Below are positions 1-5,800 of a DNA stretch of 6,859 nucleotides, piece by piece; positions within the stretch are counted from its first letter, which is position 1, and the number at the start of each line of letters is the position of its first letter. Made by a program: the position numbers and the translations under genes. The notes under the pieces were generated by a model, which was not told the origin of the DNA, ran no database searches, and saw only the letters and a list, made by a program, of their open reading frames with translations. Location: positions 1 to 6,859 of the forward strand of contig JAWWBX010000240.1 in assembly GCA_033720735.1 (NCBI GenBank), given 5' to 3'. Source of the DNA: B8-G4 sp033720735 (lineage in GTDB: Bacteria; Bacteroidota; Bacteroidia; Chitinophagales; Saprospiraceae).

Positions 1-170
1 AGGCCGGGTTGCGAAGGCGACAGTCGCAACGCCTCACCGACAAAGGAGCTGGCACCGAGAAGGTTCAGGTTGGAGGCATTGGCAGCGAAGTTGTTGATCG
101 CGAAGAAATCCTGGGCAAAGATACCGGACGACGACCACCAGCACAAAACCAGCACCGGGAGGGTTTTCAT
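1..170 (-). CDS. Secreted L-type-lectin-like protein, N-terminal part (runs off left edge)
   Basis: Partial gene: about 56 codons are visible and the reading frame is still open at base 1. The protein opens with a typical export signal: K at residue 2, a hydrophobic core (LPVLVLCWW), a small-residue stretch, then an F-A-Q cleavage-like site near residue 20. The mature part reads NNFAANASNLNLLGASSFVG and continues with EALRLSPSQPG. This matches the first strands of bacterial L-type (legume-like) lectin domains, where a phrase like 'F..F....-L-L-G-.A-..-...-LRLTP' is characteristic. By family knowledge such proteins are carbohydrate-binding, cell-surface or secreted, and in this phylum often large with a C-terminal sorting domain; that end is not in the window. 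Two further in-frame ATGs lie upstream (194 and 188). The ATG at 170 is preferred because it puts the lysine and hydrophobic core at the usual place. The lectin assignment rests on a short segment and is moderately secure; the signal peptide is clear. Confidence 0.7.
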   Translation of the reverse strand, partial: MKTLPVLVLCWWSSSGIFAQDFFAINNFAANASNLNLLGASSFVGEALRLSPSQPG

Positions 171-171
171 A

Positions 172-231
172 TCACGAAGGTACACCATCGGCATCACATG
201 ACATATTTTGTATATATCTGAACGGGAGCAT
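172..231 (-). CDS. Possible 19-codon leader ORF upstream of the lectin gene
   Basis: A short minus-strand ORF encodes MLPFRYIQNMSCDADGVPS. It starts at the ATG at 231, which is preceded by a perfect AGGAGG (236-241) four bases away, the strongest Shine-Dalgarno-like site noticed in the window. Its TGA (172-174) is separated by one base from the ATG at 170 that is the best start of the exported lectin-like protein. That geometry would allow translational coupling. Against it: this phylum relies little on Shine-Dalgarno pairing, a 60-base ORF arises easily by chance, and the peptide has no recognisable motif. The N-terminus of the lectin protein is in a different frame, so this is not merely a longer version of that gene. 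Speculative. Confidence 0.22.
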   Translation of the reverse strand: MLPFRYIQNMSCDADGVPS

Positions 232-420
232 TTATCCTCCTGGCCACAACCCTGTTCAGTGGCCGGTGCGGTAGTGCCGAAACTCCATAATCAGTTGTTT
301 ATCAGCAAGTCGTCGACACTCAAATAAAGTCCCACTTGCAATATGGACCACGTGGTATGTTGTTAACTTACGACACCTCCCTGCACTGCTTGCGATCATG
401 CCTGGGCACGACTGCCGGGT
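195..420. other. Intergenic spacer between barrel gene and lectin gene
   Basis: This spacer lies after the barrel gene's stop and before the possible starts of the lectin-like gene, both read leftwards. I see no convincing gene except the short leader ORF near its left end, and no RNA gene. It contains a perfect 10-base palindrome ACCACGTGGT (347-356) and a pair of 6-base inverted repeats, CTGAAC (218-223) and GTTCAG (254-259). An AT-rich stretch lies around 201-217. The region must hold the lectin gene's promoter if that gene is transcribed separately, but no exact TAnnTTTG element was found on the minus strand; TTTATTTG (rightmost base at about 329) is the nearest match, with one mismatch. 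No stem followed by a T-run was found after the barrel gene. Confidence 0.5.
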
Positions 421-1659
421 TCAGAATCTGGTGTTGACCACGTTGTTGTTTACGGAACCAAACCGGTAACTCAGACCGATAAAGCCGTTGCGGCGGTAGT
501 TGGTCTTGAGCTGTTTGATGCGCAGCAGGCGTTCCTCGTCAGTGACTTCCGACTTGACGATGTTGAGCTGGTCCCGGATGAGAGAAAAATTGGCGCCCAG
601 ATCGAGATTGAGGCCTTTGGCGATGTTCCATTCAATGCGCGGCCTGAATGACAGGGACAAGAGATTAAAGTCGTGCAGGTAGTTGCCGAAGTTGAGGTAC
701 AACTCAATTTGCCCCCAGGGTTCGAGCCGTTCGTAGCCGATCGAGATATTCTGCCGGAACGTCCATTCCTCGGTCACATTGAAGATCGTCGAGTCTACGT
801 AGTTGTTGTAGCGCGGACCGATGCGATAGAGGAAGGTAAACTGGCGTTTGGTCGATTCGGCATACGGGAAGAGATTGTATTCGATCGCCGGATTGATCGA
901 CAAGGCCAGGTTGTAGTTGGAGAAGGTATTGCTCCAGGCATTGGCAAATCCGCCGATACTCCAGTGGTCACTGATGCTCTTGACGTAGAGCAAGTCCCAA
1001 CTGCCGCTGCGTTGAATACTGACGAACTCCTCCCCGTCCTCGAGCTCGAACTTGTTTTGCGAATAATCGAAATCGAAGTCGGTCCAGAACTTGTTTTCAT
1101 TTGTGACGCGACTCGCGCTGACACTACCTCCGAAAAACAGATCCTGACTGGTTTCGACCTCGGAATAGTGCATGTTGCCGCCCAGGCGGAACACCCAATA
1201 ATTCCAGGGGTCCTCCTGATCTTCGATTGCAAGCTGCTGGTCGTCCGGCAGGTCGACGCTCACCGTGACATACCGGGCCAGATCGGTTTTGAGGAAAAAT
1301 GGCAGGATACCGTTGGTCACGCCTTTGGTGATCAGATTCTGCTGTGCGTCATCGGTGATGTCCGGTGCTCCGAAGAAATTCGTGGTATCGCGCATGCCCT
1401 CAAAGCGCCCCTGGCCGATGGCCAGCAAGGTGTATTCACGTCCTCCCGCGCCGGTGCGACGGGAAGATAGCTGCAGATAGACTTCCGATTCCTGCCTGTC
1501 TCGCACGAAGTTGACATAGTCGAGTTCGGTACGGATATGCTCGAAGTAGCAGCGGGTTTGGCAATCGAGAAACACCTTGGGGGCATCGGATTGTGCAGCC
1601 ATCGTGGCTGACAGACACAGCAATATGCCAAGGTGTAAGAGGTGAGTCAACTTGAGCAT
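421..1659 (-). CDS. Exported, probable outer-membrane beta-barrel protein of unknown function
   Basis: The protein has 412 residues. Residues 1-23 are a signal peptide (hydrophobic core HLLHLGILLCLSATM, cleavage-like AAQ), so it is exported. The frame is open well upstream of 1659, but this ATG is chosen because it places the signal peptide at the very N-terminus. Residues about 27-135 form a compact module starting K-V-F-L-D-C with cysteines at 33 and 37, a conserved-looking YVNFVRDRQ segment and a TGAGGREYTL segment at 69-78. Residues about 150-412 are alternating polar/aromatic strands with tight turns (for example NKFWTDFDFDYSQNKFEL, 189-206). The chain ends in aromatic F412, typical of outer-membrane barrels. 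I recognise this as the style of a conserved but uncharacterised Bacteroidota family and cannot name its function. The two cysteines could form a disulfide in the periplasm. It lies 101 bases downstream of the nuclease gene on the same strand, with a weak promoter-like site between them. Export is fairly sure; barrel topology is inferred. Confidence 0.8.
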   Translation of the reverse strand: MLKLTHLLHLGILLCLSATMAAQSDAPKVFLDCQTRCYFEHIRTELDYVNFVRDRQESEVYLQLSSRRTGAGGREYTLLAIGQGRFEGMRDTTNFFGAPDITDDAQQNLITKGVTNGILPFFLKTDLARYVTVSVDLPDDQQLAIEDQEDPWNYWVFRLGGNMHYSEVETSQDLFFGGSVSASRVTNENKFWTDFDFDYSQNKFELEDGEEFVSIQRSGSWDLLYVKSISDHWSIGGFANAWSNTFSNYNLALSINPAIEYNLFPYAESTKRQFTFLYRIGPRYNNYVDSTIFNVTEEWTFRQNISIGYERLEPWGQIELYLNFGNYLHDFNLLSLSFRPRIEWNIAKGLNLDLGANFSLIRDQLNIVKSEVTDEERLLRIKQLKTNYRRNGFIGLSYRFGSVNNNVVNTRF

Positions 1660-1694
1660 GTAAATGTTCGTTTTTAGCCAGGCCACTAGGTAGT

Positions 1695-1722
1695 GAAAAT
1701 TACCTGCTTTACAGCCCTGCAA
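1695..1722 (-). promoter_or_regulatory. Weak Bacteroidota-type promoter upstream of the barrel gene
   Basis: On the minus strand TAATTTTC (1695-1702) matches the phylum's -7 consensus TAnnTTTG except for the last base. A TTG (1720-1722) lies 17 bases further upstream, as a -33 element would. Transcription would start some 25-30 bases before the ATG at 1659, which agrees with the short start chosen for that gene. The match is imperfect, so read-through from the nuclease gene remains possible. Confidence 0.3.
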
Positions 1723-1760
1723 TTTGTAATCAGTATGCCTCATTGAGTAAACGTGCATCA

Positions 1761-2852
1761 TCACGGGCGCATTGGATGGCGAAGGGGTTTCTTGTCTTGA
1801 AACCTGAGGAACCACAGGACTGTCCGCACACCGACCTGCAGTCCGAAAGCCAGCCAACCCGCACCTGGACGGCGATCCAGCACGTAGCGCACCACCCCCG
1901 GGCTTACCCGGTAATAGGTGTTTACCAGCCACCGCCCCGGCCGGTGCCGGACCAGGGTATCGCGCCATGCAGTCATGCGCCGGCATGCCTCGGTCGACCG
2001 GCCAAAACAAAGGGTGACGACATAGCATCCTGAGCCGGGCACACCCATTTTCTGATCGATCAGGACCGGCTGCGGATAGCCGCGAACGTGGATACGCAGC
2101 ACCATCCGGTCACCGGGTTTCACCGCCTCCAATTGCTCACGTGCAAAGAAACAGGCTACCTCAGCCGTAGCGCCCGCTACCAGCAGTCCCTCGTGAAAGA
2201 AATCGGGGCGCCAGGCGATGGCCCGTACCTGGCGTTGGGCTTTGTTGACCACCAGCGGTAGTTCGAGGTGGATATAGGCATTCTCTCCAGTCCGGTTTTC
2301 AAGGCCGATGTGGGTAGTGATGGCCGGGCGTCCCTCGTAGGTCTCGTCCAGCTCGAGGCGCTGAAAATGCAGCGCGAATCGGGGCTCTGCCAATTGCTCC
2401 GTTCCAGTCTCGTCGCGGTAGAATGCGTAGTAATCCTCCCCGTCCAGAAAGATCTGGCAAATGTAGCGTTCGAGCCGCGCCCAGTCCCATAAATGCACCG
2501 ATGCCTGACGCGCCAGCTGGATGGCTCCCTGCGTAAACTGTGAGGTGGTAATCACCAAAGCTCCCGATGCCTCGTAGTAGCTCTGTGCCCCGATGACCTG
2601 ATTGATGTCTGATACACCAACCGGTGTTTCCTGACCGTAGCGTTTGACTTGCACGACCGTCAATCCACCGTCCTTGCGGACCACCAGGTCTGCGCCAAAA
2701 TCTCCCGAATACGGCGTCTGTTCGACCTGGTATCCATCCTTGCGAAAGAGTTCGGCGACGAAATCCTCGAAGTCGAAGGGACTGATATCGGCAAAGCGCA
2801 CCGGCATCGACGCCTTCAGCATCGCACGCACATCGACTGACGAAAAATCCAT
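1761..2852 (-). CDS. Mrr-type restriction endonuclease domain fused to a CFI-box-like C-terminus
   Basis: The protein has 363 residues and three parts. Residues about 20-130 form an Mrr-like PD-(D/E)xK nuclease fold: FDFEDFVAELFRKDGYQVEQ (26-45), the metal-binding D55 in DFGAD, the QVKR motif with catalytic-type Q68 and K70, then VITTSQFTQGA (100-110) and a closing LWDWARLERY (121-130). All key positions look intact. Residues about 165-265 look like a beta-sandwich domain (alternating hydrophobic strands, HIGLENRTGENAYIHLELPL at 181-200). Residues 275-350 resemble the CFI-box C-terminal domain: GCYVVTLCFG (275-284) for the usual GCFIATAAYG, then WRD (296-298), GR (306-307), NTYYRVSP (311-318) and a hydrophobic tail. 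Mrr-type domains cut DNA, often modified DNA; the role of CFI-box segments is not established. The frame extends upstream to 2936, but the ATG at 2852 is preferred because the nuclease homology begins after it and a promoter ends just before it. It is divergent from the hydroxylase gene. The nuclease call is strong; a defence role is inferred only, since no methylase or other defence gene is adjacent. Confidence 0.88.
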   Translation of the reverse strand: MDFSSVDVRAMLKASMPVRFADISPFDFEDFVAELFRKDGYQVEQTPYSGDFGADLVVRKDGGLTVVQVKRYGQETPVGVSDINQVIGAQSYYEASGALVITTSQFTQGAIQLARQASVHLWDWARLERYICQIFLDGEDYYAFYRDETGTEQLAEPRFALHFQRLELDETYEGRPAITTHIGLENRTGENAYIHLELPLVVNKAQRQVRAIAWRPDFFHEGLLVAGATAEVACFFAREQLEAVKPGDRMVLRIHVRGYPQPVLIDQKMGVPGSGCYVVTLCFGRSTEACRRMTAWRDTLVRHRPGRWLVNTYYRVSPGVVRYVLDRRPGAGWLAFGLQVGVRTVLWFLRFQDKKPLRHPMRP

Positions 2853-2952
2853 ATCACGGTGAGATCGACGCCCAAATGTATGAAAGAAAATTGCGATATG
2901 AAATGCTTTGCCAGCTTTCGGCGAGACGTGGTGCAATACCTATCTTGCGGCC
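2853..2952. promoter_or_regulatory. Divergent intergenic region between nuclease and hydroxylase genes
   Basis: These 100 bases separate two divergently read genes and must carry both promoters. The leftward one is clear. For the rightward hydroxylase gene I found no convincing -7/-33 pair; TATCTTGC (about 2941-2948) is a partial match but sits too close to the ATG at 2953. No Shine-Dalgarno site is evident in front of that ATG. No operator-like repeat was noticed. Confidence 0.45.
2873..2903 (-). promoter_or_regulatory. Bacteroidota-type promoter for the Mrr-like gene
   Basis: On the minus strand TACATTTG (2873-2880) is an exact match to the phylum's -7 consensus TAnnTTTG. TTTC (2900-2903), one base off the -33 TTTG, lies 19 bases upstream, the expected spacing. 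The predicted transcript would begin about 15 bases before the ATG at 2852. This argues that the upstream in-frame ATG at 2936 is not the start. Confidence 0.55.
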
Positions 2953-4029
2953 ATGGACGGCATCCTGAAGGTGTTCGTAGAAGGGTATCAGAACTATGCC
3001 AACTACCTGTGGCACGAGATCACACACCCTTCGTTGCACAACTACTTCTATTGGCTCCTGCTCGTTTCGCTGTTTTTCCTGGGTATTGAGTGGATCCGCC
3101 CGTGGCGCGCCGACCAGCCGAAATTCCGCAAGGATTTCTGGCTCGACGCCTTTTACATGTTCTTCAATTTCTTCCTGTTTTCCCTCATCATCTACAACGC
3201 CGCGAGTGACGTCGTCGTCGACCTGTTTAACGATGGCATCATTGCCCTGACCGGGTTTGATCTGCAGGCCGCCAACCCGATGCGCAACTGGCCCATGTGG
3301 GCGATCCTCCTGACCGGCTTTGTCGTCCGGGACTTTGTACAGTGGCTGGTGCATCAGCTCCTGCATCGGTCGGACCGGTTGTGGGAGTTTCACAAAGTGC
3401 ATCATTCGGTAGAGCAGATGGGCTTTGCGGCGCACCTGCGCTTTCACTGGATGGAGACGGTCGTGTACCGCACGATTGAGTATATTCCGCTCGCTTTGCT
3501 GGGCATTGGCCTCTATGATTTCTTCGTCATTCACATTTTCGCCCTGGTGATCGGCCACTACAACCATTCGAATATCTCGGTGTCGGGATACGTCAGCGCC
3601 CTGGTGCCGGGCCTCCTGCTGGGCGTTGTCTTCGCCTTCGGTTATTTCGATGTGGCTTTATTCAATCCCTCCGGTTGGCTTGAGACAACGGCGATTGTCC
3701 TGATCACGGCGCTGGCCACTTCCGTGGTTCTTGGTCCGGTCATGAAGTATCTGTTCAACAGCCCGGAAATGCATATCTGGCATCATGCCTATGCCTTCCC
3801 GGAAGATCGCCGGTACGGGATGAACTTCGGTCTCTCCCTGAGCATTTGGGATTGGCTCTTTGGCACCGCATATGTGCCGCATGAAGGGCGCGACATCAAG
3901 CTGGGCTTTCCCGGCATGTCGGACTTCCCGGATCATTTTGCCGGACAGATCAGCTACGGACTGGTGCAACGCGGCAAACCGCATCCGCGCCTGCCAGACG
4001 AGGCCGGGGAGAAGGCCGGAATGGACTGA
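2953..4029 (+). CDS. Sterol desaturase / fatty acid hydroxylase superfamily membrane protein
   Basis: The protein has 358 residues and is an integral membrane di-iron oxygenase. The superfamily's histidine clusters are all present: HQLLH (134-138), HKVHH (147-151), HYNHSN (202-207) and HIWHH (274-278). In the family these bind a di-iron centre that uses O2 to hydroxylate or desaturate lipid chains or sterol-like substrates at the membrane face. Hydrophobic segments lie at about 31-47, 66-82, 116-130, 174-197, 214-235 and 242-265, with the histidines between them on one side. The C-terminal tail (from about 300) is soluble, with a proline- and charge-rich end. The ATG at 2953 is chosen over one 15 codons upstream (2908) because the extension is not family-like and would crowd the divergent promoter region. 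The substrate cannot be read from the sequence; alkyl-lipid, fatty acid or carotenoid-type chemistry are all possible. It lies 51 bases before fhs on the same strand, so it may be cotranscribed, but no functional link to formate is apparent. Confidence 0.9.
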   Translation: MDGILKVFVEGYQNYANYLWHEITHPSLHNYFYWLLLVSLFFLGIEWIRPWRADQPKFRKDFWLDAFYMFFNFFLFSLIIYNAASDVVVDLFNDGIIALTGFDLQAANPMRNWPMWAILLTGFVVRDFVQWLVHQLLHRSDRLWEFHKVHHSVEQMGFAAHLRFHWMETVVYRTIEYIPLALLGIGLYDFFVIHIFALVIGHYNHSNISVSGYVSALVPGLLLGVVFAFGYFDVALFNPSGWLETTAIVLITALATSVVLGPVMKYLFNSPEMHIWHHAYAFPEDRRYGMNFGLSLSIWDWLFGTAYVPHEGRDIKLGFPGMSDFPDHFAGQISYGLVQRGKPHPRLPDEAGEKAGMD

Positions 4030-4080
4030 AATTTGCAGACAAACGCATTTGATACGAACAAAAACCTGGATACAACGACC

Positions 4081-5748
4081 ATGACTGATCTTGACATCGC
4101 CCGTTCCGTTACGCCCAAACCCATTGAAGACATTGCGGCCCAACTGGGCATCTCCCCTGAGCAACTGGAAAAGTACGGCCATGACAAAGCCAAGTTGCCG
4201 CTCAATCTGATCGACCATGACCGCATCTCCCGATCAAAACTGATCCTGGTGACCGGGATCTCACCAACCCCGGCGGGAGAAGGCAAAACGACCGTCTCGA
4301 TCGGACTGACCCAGGGCATCAACAAAATTGGCAAGCAATCGACGGTGGTCCTCAGAGAACCTTCGCTGGGGCCCGTCTTCGGGATCAAGGGCGGTGCGGC
4401 CGGCGGAGGATGGTCCCAGGTCATCCCGATGGAGGCGATCAACCTGCATTTCACAGGAGACTTTTCGGCTGTTGAGAAAGCCCACAACCTGCTTGCTGCC
4501 CTTGTGGACAATAACCTCCAGAACAAGAAGTTCTCGCTTGGCATCGATCCGCGCACCGTGGTCTGGAAGCGGGTGATGGATATGAACGACAGATCATTGC
4601 GTGACATCGTGATCGGTCTCGGTGGAACCGGATCAGGCGTACCGCGTGAAACCGGGTTTGACATCACCGCGGCATCGGAGATCATGGCGATCCTCTGCCT
4701 GTCCAATGACATCGATGACCTGAAACGACGTCTCGGCAACATCCTGATCGGCTTCCGCCAGGACAACTCGCCAGTGTACGCGCGTGACCTGAAGGCCCAG
4801 GGCGCGATGACCGCCTTGCTCAAGGACGCGATCAAGCCCAACCTTGTACAGACCCTGGAGGGTACCCCGGCGATCATCCATGGAGGTCCTTTTGCCAATA
4901 TCGCCCAGGGCACCAATACGGTGATCGGCACACGCATGGGTATGTCCCTCTCCGACTATGTTGTCACCGAGGCAGGATTTGGCTGCGACCTGGGTGCTGA
5001 GAAGTTCCTTGATATCAAATGCGTGAGTGCCGGCCTCTCACCCAACGCGGTGGTACTGGTGGCCACGATCCGGGCGATCAAGTACCACGGTGGCGTGGCG
5101 CTCGACGATCTCAAAACCCCCAACGTGGACGCCGTGCGGAAGGGCATGGCCAACATGGAAAAGCACCTGGAGAACATTCAGCAATTTGGCATCCCGCCGG
5201 TGGTTGCTGTCAACCAGTTCACCTCGGATTCGGATGAAGAGATCCAATGCGTGGTCGACAGGTGTCGCGAGTTGGGGATACCTGCCGTCCCCTCCGATGT
5301 CTGGGGCAAGGGCGGCGCGGGCACGACCGACCTGGCTGAGGTGGTCACAGCGATTGCAGACAAGAACGACAAGCCATTCACGCCTATCTACCAATGGGAT
5401 CAGCCGATCGAAGAGAAGATCGCCGCCGTTGCCACCAGGATCTACGGCGCAGATGGCGTCAACTATGCGCCAAAGGCCAGAATGAACCTGCGCCGGATCT
5501 CGCGACTCGGACTTGAAGGTCTGCCGGTTTGCATCGCCAAAACGCAAAAATCGCTCTCTGACGACCCGAAATTGCTTGGCCGTCCCAGTGGTTTCGAGAT
5601 CACCGTACGGGAGATCGAGATTGCGGCGGGAGCGGGCTTCGTGGTGCCCATTACCGGTGATATCATGCGGATGCCTGGCCTGCCGTCGGTGCCCGCAGCA
5701 GAGAATATCGACATCGATTCCGAGGGCAATATTGTCGGGTTGTTCTAG
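4081..5748 (+). CDS. fhs: Formate-tetrahydrofolate ligase (10-formyl-THF synthetase)
   Basis: The protein has 555 residues, the usual full length of the monofunctional bacterial enzyme. It joins formate to tetrahydrofolate with ATP hydrolysis, giving 10-formyl-THF for purine, formyl-Met-tRNA and other one-carbon reactions in the cytoplasm. Recognisable signatures are the ATP-binding loop TPAGEGKTT (63-71), EPSLGPVFGIKGGAAGGG (93-110), HFTGDFSA (123-130), the DPRTVVWKRVMDMNDR segment (156-171), VVAVNQF (374-380), GKGGAGT (409-415), KTQKSLSDDP (487-496) and the C-terminal MPGLPSVPAA (531-540). Nothing is missing or broken. The start at 4081 gives an N-terminus (TDLDIARSVTPKPIEDIAAQ) that aligns with the family; a TTG at 4033 would add 16 unlikely residues. 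No Shine-Dalgarno site is seen. It is followed 52 bases later by fdhD, which supports a formate-metabolism pair. Confidence 0.98.
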   Translation: MTDLDIARSVTPKPIEDIAAQLGISPEQLEKYGHDKAKLPLNLIDHDRISRSKLILVTGISPTPAGEGKTTVSIGLTQGINKIGKQSTVVLREPSLGPVFGIKGGAAGGGWSQVIPMEAINLHFTGDFSAVEKAHNLLAALVDNNLQNKKFSLGIDPRTVVWKRVMDMNDRSLRDIVIGLGGTGSGVPRETGFDITAASEIMAILCLSNDIDDLKRRLGNILIGFRQDNSPVYARDLKAQGAMTALLKDAIKPNLVQTLEGTPAIIHGGPFANIAQGTNTVIGTRMGMSLSDYVVTEAGFGCDLGAEKFLDIKCVSAGLSPNAVVLVATIRAIKYHGGVALDDLKTPNVDAVRKGMANMEKHLENIQQFGIPPVVAVNQFTSDSDEEIQCVVDRCRELGIPAVPSDVWGKGGAGTTDLAEVVTAIADKNDKPFTPIYQWDQPIEEKIAAVATRIYGADGVNYAPKARMNLRRISRLGLEGLPVCIAKTQKSLSDDPKLLGRPSGFEITVREIEIAAGAGFVVPITGDIMRMPGLPSVPAAENIDIDSEGNIVGLF

Positions 5749-5773
5749 CCGGAGCATGCTTCGCGCCGGTGCG

Positions 5774-5781
5774 TATCTTTG
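5774..5781 (+). promoter_or_regulatory. Promoter-like -7 element in front of fdhD
   Basis: TATCTTTG matches the Bacteroidota -7 consensus TAnnTTTG exactly and would start transcription roughly 13 bases before the fdhD ATG at 5801. No good -33 TTG is found at the usual distance; the nearest TTG (5740-5742) is 31 bases away. It lies in the 52-base gap after fhs, so fdhD could have its own transcript in addition to read-through. Confidence 0.38.
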
Positions 5782-5800
5782 ACACCAGACATTTGCTGTC

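Noticed and set aside
9..221. 70-codon open frame on the + strand at the left edge
   Set aside because: The opposite strand encodes a signal peptide and lectin-like sequence; the + frame has charged, low-information sequence with no motif.
218..259. Inverted repeat CTGAAC / GTTCAG as a possible hairpin or terminator
   Set aside because: The stem is only six bases with a 30-base loop and no T-run; it is compatible with chance.
347..356. Perfect 10-base palindrome ACCACGTGGT in the left spacer
   Set aside because: It is isolated, with no second copy and no promoter nearby; a 10-base palindrome could be an operator but is weak evidence by itself.
391..420. Possible terminator after the barrel gene
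   Set aside because: Only a five-base imperfect stem (CGTGC / GCATG) with no T-run follows the stop codon.
673..1470. 265-codon open frame on the + strand opposite the barrel gene
   Set aside because: It begins at a GTG, lies wholly antisense to a gene with a clear signal peptide and family-like strands, and its protein is a composition-driven run of V, I, E and D without any domain. A long antisense frame is expected from the GC-rich codon use of the real gene.
1660..2028. N-terminal extension of the barrel gene up to 2028
   Set aside because: It would overlap the nuclease gene by more than 260 bases and bury the signal peptide 123 residues inside the protein.
2854..3567. 237-codon open frame on the - strand opposite the hydroxylase
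   Set aside because: Its protein is highly charged and featureless, the usual mirror of a hydrophobic membrane protein. The + strand has all the histidine clusters of a known superfamily.
3954..4937. 327-codon open frame on the - strand opposite fhs
   Set aside because: It is antisense to the unmistakable formate-tetrahydrofolate ligase and shows no family features. The same holds for 5038-5802 (-) opposite fhs and 5804-6409 (-) opposite fdhD.
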